A stretch of 64,000 nt of DNA. It comes from Cladophialophora immunda (lineage: Eukaryota; Ascomycota; Eurotiomycetes; Chaetothyriales; Herpotrichiellaceae). The stretch spans positions 62,001 through 126,000 of the forward strand of contig NW_015622548.1 of the NCBI RefSeq assembly GCF_000835495.1, read 5' to 3'. Of this stretch, positions 21,217 through 32,412 are shown piece by piece (position 1 is the stretch's first letter; every line of letters begins with the position of its first letter). The notes below the pieces were generated by a model, which was not told the origin of the DNA, did not search any database, and worked only from the letters and a program-made list of their open reading frames with translations. The translations under genes and the position numbers were made by a program.

Positions 21217-21879
21217 TCAATCTTTTTTCCCCGTGTGTCTCTTTGCTTCCGTGAGCCGTCGCATGAGTTCCCGACAGTCGTCGCCCTCCTTTCCCTCGAT
21301 CTCAATCGCTCTCTCCAGCCATTCAACAGCATCTTGCCATCGTCCCATTTCCATCAGGCATCTTCCTCCGACAATATACGCTTTCGCATTGCCCGGGACC
21401 CTTTCTCCATTCGGACCGGTGCCAGGGCCTCGTTTGCATTCAATACTGCACTCGGCATCTTTCAGACCTTCCACCCAGTTTTGCAGGTCAGCATTGGCCG
21501 CGCCACGAGAGAGATACATCAAAGCGAGTTCTTCTCTAGCCAGTCCCATAGGCTCCCATCCTGGCCGTGCAGCGGCCATATCTATGCCAACTCCGAGGAG
21601 GCGGACCGCGTCCGCATGCTGGCCTTTGCGCGAGGCTGCCACCGCCGACTCTCGCAATTTCTGGATCTGGCCGGATCGTTTGGGGTTGACTGGCAGAGGA
21701 GGAGGTGGGATGTTATTCGGGGTGTCAAGTGACTTGAAGGACGTGTGGAGCTTATTGATATTAGAGATGGCATCTTGCAACGTCTTGTCGGAGGAAAGGA
21801 TGGAGATTTGTTTCGTCTGGGGATCGATGTGGAGGGGGAGGTGAGTATAAGTCTCCAAAGCGTCGTCGGTCGAAGCCAT
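21217..21879 (-). CDS. sec72: Sec72-type ER translocation subunit (TPR)
   Basis: The ATG at 21879 (MASTDDALETYTHLPLHIDP) gives 220 residues; the open frame extends upstream but without further homology. The start, the phrase TKQISILSSDKTLQDAISNINKLHTSFKSL and the Pro-rich link PPPPLPVNPKRSGQIQKLRESA match fungal Sec72. The C-terminal 130 residues form three TPR-like helix pairs (RKGQHADAVRLLGVGIDMA, REELALMYLSRGAANADLQNWVEGLKDAE, AKAYIVGGRCLMEMGRWQDAVEWLERAI). Sec72 is a non-essential cytosolic subunit of the Sec62/63 complex for post-translational import into the ER; its TPR domain binds Hsp70 chaperones. Confidence 0.9.
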   Translation of the reverse strand: MASTDDALETYTHLPLHIDPQTKQISILSSDKTLQDAISNINKLHTSFKSLDTPNNIPPPPLPVNPKRSGQIQKLRESAVAASRKGQHADAVRLLGVGIDMAAARPGWEPMGLAREELALMYLSRGAANADLQNWVEGLKDAECSIECKRGPGTGPNGERVPGNAKAYIVGGRCLMEMGRWQDAVEWLERAIEIEGKEGDDCRELMRRLTEAKRHTGKKD

Positions 21880-22772
21880 GGTGATTTTTTCACTGGCAGC
21901 AATCAGTGCACAAGAGCATAAGTTGAGCAGATGGAAATATGCGGTCAATAGGGAATCGGGATAAGAGCGAAAGAATTGAAGTCGAAGATTGGGAGACTCG
22001 CCCAGTCAACATGTCGAAGTGTCTTCATTACTGCGAGTCTTGGCGGAGAAAGCGGTGGCATGTCTAGATACATCCAGCCTCTCTATTGACCCTCACCCCG
22101 GCATGGCCACTTTTGTAGACTACTATTCACCCCCTGCCCTCACTCTCGGCTTCGTCCTATTTATCCTTCTCCCCTACTTTCTATAAGCACGCCTCACTAT
22201 ACCCCTTGTGTGAGGGCTAGCTGAATATGCCCTTTCACACCCTTGGCTGTCCCAGTGAATAGATTACGCGCCTAGATTCACTACCGGAAGCGGATTTGCT
22301 ATTGGATTGCACGACGAAAACAACCGGCGGTCACGATTGCCATGCAACCATATGGTCATGGTAGTGCGCATCAGAACAAATCCTGGGGGATGATTAAGGC
22401 TACGGCTCGATGTACTCGGTCCTCGCCCGAGGTTCACCAACAATGGCCACCAGCTCGCGGGGACGGGCTCACCAACTCTCGCTAAGCAACAGTTACATAA
22501 ACGGCCACGTCACTGATCTTTCCCTTTCGAGGCCGACTGATAAGCGAGACAGATTCGACCTATTCTGCCACATCAGCAAAAGAGACCTGAACAAAGACCT
22601 CATGTAATTATATCCGATTTAAGGCTGGATCAGACATGTTGACGTCTCGCACTGACCAATGTTGAATTCTGAACTAGGACCTCATTCAATTACTCCCGGA
22701 AAGCGTCGTAGGGAAAGAGTTGTCCATGCCAGGTCATTGTGAGGTCTTTTATGCACATCTCGGATCATCGGC
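21880..22772. other. intergenic between divergent genes
   Basis: This separates the conserved left block from the accessory region. No gene or repeat is recognised; open frames are short. Confidence 0.5.
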
Positions 22773-25204
22773 ATGGTCTGCGATGCTTGTCTAGGCCCGG
22801 TCCACAAAATCACAAGCTTCGCTCTCGCTCATGACGAAGAAGGCGATTTTTCGGCATCAGATGTCAAGAAAGACAACGCTCCCAGCCGGGAAGACCTGAA
22901 AGATGAATCTAGCCCGGAAGAATTCGAGCGCTCCCTCACGCTGGGATGTTTTCCTTGCAATGAGCTTGGTGAAGAGGTTGGTGAAAGAGACGATGACGCT
23001 TTGATAAAGAGACGTGTCACAGGGGTAGACGATGACGACCACATCAAATTGTCGCTCACTTATCATCGCAGTTAGTAAACAGTACTCAGTCGACCCTTTC
23101 TCCGCATAGCGCTGATCAAAATGTCAGACACTGATTTTGATGTTCCGGAAACCGTGACCTGCCGATTCACAGTGGATCTCTCAAGGTTCGTCATGATAGA
23201 ATCCCTGGGGTGCCATTCACGAAAGGGCTAACGAAAGGAGTAGTGATACCCACCGCAAGAACGAGCTTGCCGAGTACACCGGTGATGCTCATGTTCTCGA
23301 TTTAGGTCTTGAATGGCTGCGAGACTGCAGGGCAAACCATAGGCAGTGCGGTAACTTTGGGAAATTCTCAGATTGGCGTCCCCCGCGGCTTGTAGAGATC
23401 GACCCTCTGAGCCTTGGTGTTGGATTCTGGAGAGCGGCCAAAGTCTCAGATATTGATCTTGTTGAGCCGTATGTTACACTCAGTCACCGATGTGTCCTCG
23501 AAACACCCAAACTCGTCCAGGATACACAGCGGGAGATGGAAGCCGGCATGCCAATATCATCGTTGTCCAAGACTTACGTTGATGCAATGACGGTAGCAAG
23601 ACACCTTGGCGTGCGGTACATTTGGATTGACTCCCTCTGTAACACAAATATGACCTTTTCATTTCGTGGCTAGTACTAATCTGGCTGCAGGTATCTTTCA
23701 AGACGAGGGTATAAACATTCGTGAAGCGGCAATGAAGGTGGCTGAGGTTTATTCCAACGCCTTGCTGAATATTTCCGCCTTGACCGCCTCATCTGAGGGC
23801 ATTTTCCGAAGGCGATCATCATCCTTTACCCGCTCCTGTGCGGTGGAGCGCCCAGGTCGTGGCGACTATCTGTAGTATCAAGTGTTTGACGAGACGGTTT
23901 GGCCGAAGGCAGTAGATGAATCACCACTGGCGCAGCGCGGATGGATTCTCCAAGAGCAGTTGCTTCCCATTCGCACACTTTATTTCGGAGAGCAGCAGAT
24001 TTTGTGGGAGTGTGACCTTGGTCGCCGGTCCGAGTCGTACCCCGAGCTTGGCTTGATAGATGAGTATCAAGCTTCTCCCAATGAACCCTTGCCTCATGAG
24101 AACAGCTTGATAAACTTCAGGATTTACATCAGGAATACGAGACAGGAAATTATGGAGCATTCCAAGCCTGGCCACCGTGATGAGGATCTGCCACGCCTTT
24201 CTACCACTTCTCAAGTCCCGGACAAAACTGTGACGGATTCTGGCAGGGCGCAACATGTCACTTGGGGCAGCTATCAACGGTTCGACGCCTGGGGGCGCCT
24301 TGTCACCGATTACACAAGACGAGAGTTGACTTACGAGTCGGACAAGCTGCTGGCGATCGAGGGTTTAAAAAATCTAGTGAACGTGGCCACTCGGGATCAG
24401 GAGCTCGCAGGCTTGTGGCGCTCACACATGCCAAGAGCCCTGCTCTGGAGGCGCCCGTTCAAAACACGTTTCTTTGATTCTAAACGAAACGGATGTCTCT
24501 GTCCGTCCTGGTCATGGGCTTCGGTGGCCGGCCCTATCGCTTTTTCTGACTCGTCGGAGAACACAGGCTTTGAAGACGAATGCGTACAGATTGTTGCACG
24601 CATTGTCAAATACCCTGGCCAAACCACCCGTACTCCCAAAGGCATTGATACCACCAATACTGCTTTGCGGATCCAGGCACCTCTGCTGGAAATTGGCGCT
24701 TCTGACGAGGGGATAAGACATTTCTTACCGGTGGATGGGTCCGAAAGAATGGATTCACGACCCACCCAAGGTAAGGTGTATTTTACCCATGACTATAGTG
24801 ATGCGCTTGACCGCATCGACAGTGGCGACAGCACAGCGCACAAAGCTAAGCCGGAGCGCTTACGAGCTGCCATCATCCAGACTCGCCCGTCAAAACTGGG
24901 AACAAGCTTCGGCATCGAGGGATTGGTGCTTATTCGAGCCGAAGGATTTTCCGAGAACGACCACCTGCCACTGTATGAACGAATCGGCTACTTCATGGGA
25001 AGAGAATGGGCGACTTCCCCTGAATCCTGGGAGAGTGTAGAAGGAAGTGCATGGCCCAGGTGGCTCCCGAAATTTTGGAAGATCTTTGACTTGCCGCAGG
25101 GTGTCGGTGAGGGAGAGCATGGAGAAGACAGTGGAAGTTCCTTTTCTGACGCTGGGTTTGACTTTGGTGGAGCCACTTATCTGACGACCTTCGAGCTCGT
25201 CTAG
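22773..25204 (+). pseudogene. HET-domain protein gene with in-frame TAG
   Basis: Four exons are supported: 22773-23070, 23128-23185, 23244-23638 and 23691-25204. The introns are 57, 58 and 52 nt and all phases fit. The protein starts with a Cys pair (MVCDACLG) and a second pair (GCFPC), then has the HET core: YVTLSHR, SSLSKTYVDAMTVARHLGVRYIWIDSLC, FQDEGINIREAAMKVAEVYSNALLNISAL and AQRGWILQEQLLPIRTLYFGEQQILWEC. HET proteins trigger cell death in non-self recognition after hyphal fusion. In exon 4 a TAG at 23873-23875 interrupts the frame inside the HET domain, and reading resumes in the same frame for 440 codons. A 21-nt GT...AG segment around the stop is too short for an intron. Either the gene is dead or the base is a read error. 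Confidence 0.8.
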
Positions 25205-25493
25205 AAACGGAATCATATGCGAAAGACTGAACATTGTTTGCCCTTCATTTTTAGAGAACCGAACCCGACAAAGGTCAAATGAGTGAGGACTCTTGGACCC
25301 TACGATCGGTGAGACACGGGTGCTCGCTCCCCCGATTCAAAAGGGGGAAAATGACGACTCGAGCGCACCCTGCGTTAATATTGCCGGATTTTTGATTGCC
25401 TGTAGCACTTATTGACTATCGCTGGCAATGGTGTAGATTTCTTTGATTCGTATTTGGAACTTCTTTGGCTCAATTGATATGTCACCAGCCCAA

Positions 25494-27581
25494 TCAAGCT
25501 TGCGGATGGTGGTCTCTATCCGAAGTGCTCAAATCGATGGAAGGCAGTGAATGGGTCGTATTGAGCAGTCCGTCAATCTCCAGACACTCGCTTTCCCACG
25601 AGTCCGTGGTCCCAAAATCCTCCAGCCAAGACCACACGTCCTCAGCCGATTCCTCCTGCCACCACTGTTGATCCGTATATAATGAAACGGACTCCGGATC
25701 CGTGGGTAATAGTGCGTTGACTGGGGCTTCAGCCTGGAGCCCGTTGTCGGTATTTCGGGACTTGGCCGCACAGCTTCTGGTGGCGTCGAGCAGTTGCGTC
25801 CTCAGCCTCTGAGTCAGAATCCAAGCTCTCTTCGCCACAGCATGTCGCTTTTCGCCCAGCTCGAACAGCAACGACGCCCGCTCCAGCTTTTCAAGTGCGA
25901 GCGAGCAGGGCAACAGCGACGGGCAGGCCATTGTCAAGGCAAAGATGCTCAACAGGGCGTTCCACTCCAAGACGTACAGCTCAAAACAGCCGTACAGAGC
26001 ATCCGACGATCGCAGGCCGTCATGAATGATGTCGATGATTGCCATGGCGTGATCTGCTCCCTTTTTGGCCAACAAAGATACTTGCCCCAAATTCCGAGGA
26101 AGCTGTGGTGGCTGTGACTCGGAGAGGAAGACGGTGACGAAGGGCTGAAAGAATCTTCTTATGGCGTCATGATAATATAACGACAGTAGTGTAGATTGCC
26201 TCTCCCAGCCAACAGTCCTCAGCCGCGGACGGGTGATCTCGTCCTGCGCCGTGTTGAGTCGCAGATAGAAGGGTTCGTTGTCGTGGCAGGTGTCTTGTTT
26301 CCATTGCTCAAGGGGACGCAGGGTCTTCTCCAAGCTTTCCGCGTCCAGCGAGACAATCACATTGCCACCACGTGGCGTGGCCGGTGAGTTTCGCATCAAA
26401 GTGTCAAGCGCCGACAATATTGCAGCGGTGAGCCTGGCGCGAGAGATGTGATATTGGGTGGTTGCCAACGTCGCCGACGGCGGTTTAGAGGGAGGTAAGC
26501 CAGGCCAGTGGACAGCGAGCGGCCTCCCGAGCTCCAGCGAACATCGGAGATCCAAGTGAATGAGGAACCACCACGTCCGGCTCACCCAGTCTCCCACCGG
26601 TGGCTCCTCATCGTCGACCTCGCGCTCCACGTGTATGTCAAGCAAGTACCCCAGTCGTATCGCCACACCGAGCATGGTGTACGCCGTCTCGTACTGGCCA
26701 GCATTGAGTAAGTAGGCCGTCATGAAAGCATATGTCTGCACTTTGGTCAGGGAAGGCTCGCTGACATCCTGCTCAAGTGTCTTGCGGCATCGCCGAAGGT
26801 AGCAGAAGGACGCGAGGCCGACGTCCCCATGGTACATGCACCTCAAGTGCCTTGTGCCCACCGTCCGCCCCATCAAATCTGCGCTCTGAGCGTGCTGTGA
26901 AGCCAAGGCTGTGAGCGCATCCACGAGCGGCGGTGAAGATCTTGCCTGTCCATCCTTGGACCAGAGACACTCATACTGCGCTCTAAATGAAATCGGATCC
27001 AGGATGGGTATCTCAATCTCGAACGTGGGCCAGTAGAGGTCCAACAAGCAGTCCGTCTCTTCTTTGGACAAAAGAGTCACGGGCGGGGCGTCCGACTCCA
27101 GAGAGCTTGTGTGATACACTGATATAGGCGTGTCGTACTCGATGAACAATGGATCTCGGGGAATCTGATGGATTGCCTTGGATGCGGATTCAAGGAATGA
27201 CGTTAAGATGGTAGAAAGCTGCCTCGTGCGAGTCCACCTTGGAGCTGCCGAACAAGGCAGAGCCACTCTGTCGGGAGCTGTATCAACATTCGGAGTGTCT
27301 CTTTGTAAGAGGTCTGGGGAGGAGATCGTCCGAACTGCTTGGCTGCCGCCAGTCTGGTCGGCCACTACAGGTGACAGACTTCCCTTAGAGGCCGCCCGCT
27401 TGCACCGAGCATTGACCGCGATGCACTGATGGCATGGCGTTCGATTGCCGCAGCGAATCCGATAGTCGCGACAACGTTCACATGCAACGCTCACCTTGGG
27501 GCGCTGCTTAGTTTGGGGCTTTGTCCGCTGGGGATGCTTGATGCAACCATCGGTTCTGGGAGTGGCGAAGGTGTAGAACAT
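25494..27581 (-). CDS. Zn2Cys6 transcription factor with fungal-specific domain
   Basis: The open frame begins earlier, but the first ATG is at 27581 (MFYTFATPRT) and gives 695 residues. The binuclear zinc cluster is Cys34, Cys37, Cys44, Cys50, Cys53 and Cys60 (ACERCRDYRIRCGNRTPCHQCIAVNARC), preceded by a basic stretch. The middle holds the fungal-specific regulator domain (TKVQTYAFMTAYLLNAGQYETAYTMLGVAIRLGYLLDIHVE, then VSRTWWFLIHLDLRCSLELGRPLA). The C-terminus is acidic. Genes of this type usually control neighbouring pathway genes. It lies at the edge of the metabolic run and may be one of its regulators; this is inferred from position. No intron is seen. Confidence 0.9.
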   Translation of the reverse strand: MFYTFATPRTDGCIKHPQRTKPQTKQRPKVSVACERCRDYRIRCGNRTPCHQCIAVNARCKRAASKGSLSPVVADQTGGSQAVRTISSPDLLQRDTPNVDTAPDRVALPCSAAPRWTRTRQLSTILTSFLESASKAIHQIPRDPLFIEYDTPISVYHTSSLESDAPPVTLLSKEETDCLLDLYWPTFEIEIPILDPISFRAQYECLWSKDGQARSSPPLVDALTALASQHAQSADLMGRTVGTRHLRCMYHGDVGLASFCYLRRCRKTLEQDVSEPSLTKVQTYAFMTAYLLNAGQYETAYTMLGVAIRLGYLLDIHVEREVDDEEPPVGDWVSRTWWFLIHLDLRCSLELGRPLAVHWPGLPPSKPPSATLATTQYHISRARLTAAILSALDTLMRNSPATPRGGNVIVSLDAESLEKTLRPLEQWKQDTCHDNEPFYLRLNTAQDEITRPRLRTVGWERQSTLLSLYYHDAIRRFFQPFVTVFLSESQPPQLPRNLGQVSLLAKKGADHAMAIIDIIHDGLRSSDALYGCFELYVLEWNALLSIFALTMACPSLLPCSLALEKLERASLLFELGEKRHAVAKRAWILTQRLRTQLLDATRSCAAKSRNTDNGLQAEAPVNALLPTDPESVSLYTDQQWWQEESAEDVWSWLEDFGTTDSWESECLEIDGLLNTTHSLPSIDLSTSDRDHHPQA

Positions 27582-28183
27582 CGCCAGCGGCGTAAGATCG
27601 ACGTCGATCACGTCACTCCTTGCTCTTCCGGGAGTGATTGAAGTTGAGTAAATAGTCGAGGGAAGTGGAAGAAAATTACGGCAAGGGGATCTGGCAGATT
27701 TAATCGAGTAAGGAGGGAGCAAAGAGTCCGCCGCCCCTAGCTCAGCACGGGCACAGGAAGAGAACTGCTTTAATAATCTTGACCGGACAGCCGTTATAGC
27801 CGCCAATTAAGCGCTAGCATGGTATTGATAAACTCGGCTACGTCACCTGGGATCGTCGTTTGAGGAGAGAATGTTAGTGGGCGAAATTAGATCGCTAGGG
27901 CATAATTACTACTTAGATATAGACAACAGAGCACCATCCATCACCGAAAATGGTGGGACGGGAATTTATCAAGAGCATTTATTCAAGACTGTATGTCTAT
28001 TTCATTTTTGAGCCGCACCATCTGACCGCGTTACAAATTGACTGGCTCTCAGGATATTTGCCCAACACACCCCGAGCGATCGGAATCACTTTACATTTAT
28101 GGCCGAAAGCCCAGGCTGCCGGTCAAAGAACTCTAGAGTCCCTGGGGAAACACAGTTAGCATACTTCTGTGCAGCTCCCAAGA
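27582..28183. other. intergenic, no supported gene
   Basis: It holds the upstream region of the Zn2Cys6 gene and the 3' side of the ABM-fold gene. No gene signature is seen. Confidence 0.5.
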
Positions 28184-28575
28184 TCAATTCAGCTGCGTAC
28201 GGGGCTCGGTCCATAGTTTGATGGTGGCCTCATGGTATGGATCGTAGTACGGCTTCTTCATCTGGACCTGCGAGTTGTCAGTCGCAATGAATCCCTACAC
28301 CACAAGCAGAAGCTCACCGATTCAAACCATTCCCGATCCTTTGCCCAGATCTCCAGAAACCGGAATCGGCCAGGCGAATCCTGACTGTGAAAGACCTCGA
28401 ATGACAAACACTCCGGCTCCTCGACACAGCGGTCATAACAAATGTGTAAGCCTTTGAGAAACTCGTCTATATCGGAAGGGTCGACTGTAATGGTCACAAG
28501 GAGGATCGTCTGTGATTTTTCGGGGGGCACCTTGGCGGAAAAGGCGGGCGTAGAGCTTAGGTCAATGGAAGCCAT
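28184..28575 (-). CDS. small ABM-fold (antibiotic biosynthesis monooxygenase-like) protein
   Basis: Two exons (28575-28318 and 28267-28184) with a 50-nt intron (GTGAGC...CGCAG) give 113 residues. The dimeric alpha-beta barrel family is indicated by ILLVTITVDPSDIDEFLKGL, the central CLSFEVFHSQDSPGRFRFLEIWAKDREWFES and the end VQMKKPYYDPYHEATIKLW, an order common in fungal proteins of this class. Some relatives are cofactor-free oxygenases acting on quinone-like substrates and others degrade haem; the substrate here is unknown. The gene is divergent from the SDR gene, with a palindromic repeat array between them, so the two are likely co-regulated. Confidence 0.85.
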
Positions 28576-29173
28576 ATTGATACTTATCGTCTAAGGGTGA
28601 AAAAGGATGATGCATCAAGGAAGGACGATACTTTGAGCACGAGTGCTCGTACATGTTCTTTTATCCTTCCTCTTTCAAAGTGACCTGGCACGTGGATACC
28701 GGCGACATTCGAGACCTTCTTCAATGACATCGGGATTGACCACAAGGGTGGTGCTTTTGCCGCTGAGAGGTAGTACTCCCGGCCAGAAGCCATATAATAA
28801 TTGCTAAGCACGTCAAAAAACTAGACTGAAGACGGATCCTGCCCCGAACTTCTCCTTTAGACCGTCACCCAAAGGAGTAGACGAATTTCTCAAAGGGGTA
28901 AGTGAGTTACTCCATGGGGCAAATCATACACTCCAAAAGGAAAGGCGTTCCCCTCTTGTTGGACCATCCCCCAGAATGTCCAGTCGAGGGACAGCTACCA
29001 TCGAGGACACTGTTCACCTTAATAGACGTCTGCTAATTCTTTGAATCACGATGAATGAGAGGTGCTGCTTCTACTTTGCCCGAACTTGGTCCTTCAGATT
29101 ACCGCAATGCACTGACAAACCCACCACTTAGTTGGACCCCGCACAGACCTCAATCGATCGCAATCCCATCAAC
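28576..29173. promoter_or_regulatory. divergent promoter of ABM-fold and SDR genes
   Basis: This 598-bp stretch separates the start codons of two oppositely directed genes. It contains the palindromic site array at 28868-28940, nearly central to the two starts. No other gene is supported. Confidence 0.6.
28868..28940. promoter_or_regulatory. palindromic array of four repeated sites, 21-bp spaced pairs
   Basis: Four related sites are visible. On the minus strand: CTACTCCTTTGGG (28868-28880) and TACCCCTTTGAG (28889-28900). On the plus strand: TACTCCATGGGG (28908-28919) and ACACTCCAAAAGG (28928-28940). The CTCC/CCCC cores are exactly 21 bp apart within each pair, two helical turns. The whole array is symmetrical about position 28904, where GTAA and TTAC flank GTGAG. 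This is what a dimeric or tetrameric regulator bound to one face of DNA would need. Identity of the binder is unknown. Confidence 0.6.
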
Positions 29174-30186
29174 ATGATACCTATCTCACTCGAAGGGCAA
29201 GTCGGTATTGTCACTGGCGCTGGTTCTGCATTTGGTATTGGTCGTTCACTTGTTCTGGGTGCCGTCGAAGCAGGTGCGACGGCTGTCTATGCGTGTGACC
29301 TCCATTTGAACTTCCACGACGCCCTCATCGGAGCGGCGAAGAAGATCAATCCAAAGTGCAAAGTCGAGACTCGGGTGCTCGATGTTTCCAGCGAACAGGC
29401 GACGCTTGAAGTGCTGAGAGAGATCTTGACAAACCATGGACGCCTCGACTTTTTCTTTGCCAATGCAGGCTACGCGAAATACCGGTAGGCTCTGTAGCAA
29501 GCCGCTGCGCTACCTTGTTGGCCCGCTCCCAAAAGAACACCACCTTCTTACTAACCGACCACAGAAGCTTGGGCGACCTGACCACAGCTCAATTTCAGAG
29601 GGCGTTCGCAGTCATGCAGATGGGCGTCTTCTTGGCGATCAAGTACGGGGCCCAAGCGATGAGCTTCACTTCCTCAACCAAACCGGAATCTAAGGGCGCC
29701 ATCGTCGTGACGTCTTCAATAGGAGCAATCTCGGGCGCCGTCACCGACATAGCATACTCTTCAGTCAAGGCGGCTTGCCACGGCATGATCGCGAATGCCT
29801 CGGTGCAATTGTCCACCAGCAATATCCGCATCAACTGCATCGCCCCAGGATTCACTCAAACCAGCATCCACAGCAACGGCGCCAGAGCCGAAGATGGTGC
29901 GGAGGGCTTCGCCGGACACCACATCGACAACCCGACTCAGGTCAAACAGGACGAAGACGCCTTCTTCAAATCGAGTGGTATGACGGGCGAAAACGCCATG
30001 TATTACTACAACCGAATAGCGCTGCCGGAGGAGGTAGCCAACCTTGGCTTGTTCCTTGCTTCAGATCTTGCTGCCGCAGTGAATGGCACTGTGATCGTTG
30101 TCGATAGTGGGAAACTGGCGGCAGGACAAGGCGCTGGTCTTTTCGGACCGACGCCCCCCGTACAATCTTTGGACCTTCGAGATTAG
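29174..30186 (+). CDS. short-chain dehydrogenase/reductase (SDR)
   Basis: Two exons (29174-29484 and 29565-30186) with an 80-nt intron (branch TTACTAAC) give 310 residues; the ATG at 29174 (MIPISLEGQVGIVTGAG) is preferred to the earlier non-ATG opening. The Rossmann motif TGAGSAFGIG lies at residues 15-24, NAG near 100, the catalytic Ser in VTSSIGAIS, and YSSVKAA is the YxxxK active site. The C-terminus (VNGTVIVVDSGKLAAGQG) fits the classical SDR fold. These are NAD(P)-dependent alcohol or keto oxidoreductases; the substrate is unknown. The insert SIHSNGARAEDGAEGFAGHHI...MTGENAMYYYNRIALPEEVA is longer than usual and probably shapes the pocket. Confidence 0.92.
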
Positions 30187-30586
30187 TATCCATCCTTTGA
30201 ATCAAAAATGCAAGTGGTTTTGAGAATAATTTCCCAGCCACTGGATATAAGTAGACTACCTGTTATCTATGGTCGCTTTCTTGCTGTGTTAGCACAACAA
30301 GCTTGCATGACTGCTGTTCCCGGATCTAGGAGAAATCAGTCTCCATCGCCTCGATACGGCAAGTTTCATAAGGAGACCAACCCAATTCTTCCAAGGGGCG
30401 CGAAAAGTTTTAAAACTATTGGTTGTTTATGAGACGTGTGTATAGTTATTTTGTTGCTGGTACTAGAGCAATCACGTATCCGAGCTTTGTTCTTGTGGTG
30501 AAAGTCTTTATCTCGTCCTCGCATCACCGTTCTGCTGCAATTGCAATCTTCCTCTCACCGCACTTATTCTTTGCTAAGATCCGATC
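30187..30586. other. intergenic between convergent genes
   Basis: No gene signature. It contains the 3' regions of the SDR and sugar transporter genes. Confidence 0.5.
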
Positions 30587-32412
30587 TTAATCCTGATGTT
30601 CGACCGTGATCGCCGTCTTCTCGTGAGCGGCGTCTTCGCTAAGCTCATTCATCCTTGCCACCACCGTCTCCCCAAAGACAGCGTTGATCTCTTCTAACGA
30701 TAGCCCCTTCGTCTGCCAGATACGGTCAGCCTGTCGGGTTGTCAAGAGTTTGTATTCAGGAACTCACCTCCTTGCACCAGATAGCAATGACGGGGAGGAA
30801 GAAGAGGTTGAATCCAATGAATAGAGGTAAATACTTGTAGCCAACTTTGTCCAGCGCGATAGGAGTGACTTGGCCAAAAATAATGATCATCGAGTACGCC
30901 GAGAACATCCCTAGGGCCATGCCCTGAGCTCTAATCTTGGTTGGTAGGATTTCGGCCGCGTAGGCATAACCGGTAGAAACGTAGGTACAGGCGTAAAAGA
31001 AGATGAAGATCATGACCATTGCGATCCCGGCCTTGCCCCAAGCTGAGCGAAGTCAGAGACTGACTCCCCAGGTGAACGTTGGTCAGACTTACCGGTGTCC
31101 GCGGTTCTTTCAAACTGCGCCTGGCATGCAGTGAAGAGGGCCAGAATGACCGAGAGCATGACAAGGCCGGAGATGAACAAGACCCGCCTACCAAGCCAAT
31201 CGATTGCGATCAGATTGACGGCACCGCCCAAATTCAGGAGAATCTGGAATATACAGGAGTAGAGCAGGACCTTGGCTGTATCGAAGCCCAGGCTCGCATA
31301 TATGACCGACTGGCCTCACTATCAGCAAAATTGAGAGTTGAGCCGTAGAACCAAACACTCACTTGAAACACTTGAATCGTCTGCGCCCCAGTGGTTTGGC
31401 AGCTTGTCAAGGCAGCCACTGCCAGTCCAGCACGTTTGAGCTCCTTTTTGTTGGTAAACATATGCCAAAAGGTGACACCGGACGTCTCTTCCTTCTCGAA
31501 ATCGAGCTGGGCCACCAGGACTGCATACTCTTTCTCCCAGAAAGTATGATCCTTATTATCGTCGTGAAGTCTCCTGAGTACGGTTTTGGCTTCTTCATAG
31601 CGACCATGCATGACCACTGTCTTGGTGTTAACGGATAGAGCGCACCCTTGCCGGGACTATACTTACGCCATCGTGGTGTGAACGGAATGAAGAAGCATCC
31701 GATAAACAATGCGAGCGCAGGCAGACATTGCAGTGCAATAGGCAGTCTCCTGGAACAGCTGTCAACCCTCGCACACGCATTGAAATGCTCAGGAACACCA
31801 CTTACCACTGCAGATCCGCATTGTCCGAATGGTAAGTTCCATAGCCAGTAAAGGCAATGGCTAGGCCGGCAATGTTTATGGTACAAATTTGTAAGGTGAT
31901 CATCCTGCCGCGCACATTCGGGGGCGAGATCTCCGACTGATAGATTTGTACCGTTGTGAGCATGACGCCTGAAGCCACTCCCGTGAGGACACGTGCAGCG
32001 GTGAAAAGGGCGATCTGCTGCGCAACAGACTGAAGCAAAGCCCCAACCAACCCAAGTGCAGCACCGAACTGTAGGGTTCTCTTGCGACTGAATCTGTCCG
32101 TCAAGGAAAAGACCCCGATGATACCTAGAAGTGTACCACCATAGAAACTGGTGGCGATTGCGCTATTGATGTCTCAGCTGGATCACACGACAATAGTTAT
32201 GGTAAATACTTGACTCACCCCAGCAATGTCGCCGAAGGACGAAATTTGTTGAGAAAGCCAGGCTGTGCAAACCTGTGATTCACATGAACGATCGTTGACT
32301 TGACCTCAGAAGGGCATACTTACGTGCCGGCAATGACAACGTTGTCGATTCCGTACAACATACTCCCGAACCCCGCCACGATGGCGCAAAACCAGTTGTA
32401 CCTTTTACCCAT
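30587..32412 (-). CDS. MFS sugar-porter family transporter
   Basis: Eight exons (32412-32324, 32272-32219, 32162-31806, 31749-31667, 31616-31363, 31309-31093, 31042-30768, 30712-30587) splice in consistent phase to 484 residues. Sugar-porter signatures are present: a first helix with GFGSMLYGIDNVVIAGT, DRFSRKRTLQFGAALG after helix 2, QSEISPPNVRGRM after helix 4, PFTPRWLVMHGRYEEAKTVL at the central loop, DWLGRRVLFISG after helix 8, AYAAEILPTKIRAQGMALG near helix 10 and KGLSLEEINAVFGE in the tail. About 12 membrane helices are expected. It is shorter than many sugar porters (about 520) because of a compact N-terminus. The substrate may be a sugar or related polyol or acid. An upstream pair of 21-bp-spaced sites links it to the ABM/SDR promoter. 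Confidence 0.9.

Noticed and set aside
23853..23875. A 21-nt GT...AG segment that would remove the TAG in the HET gene
   Set aside because: It is far below the intron size of this genome (about 50 nt and up) and has no branch point.
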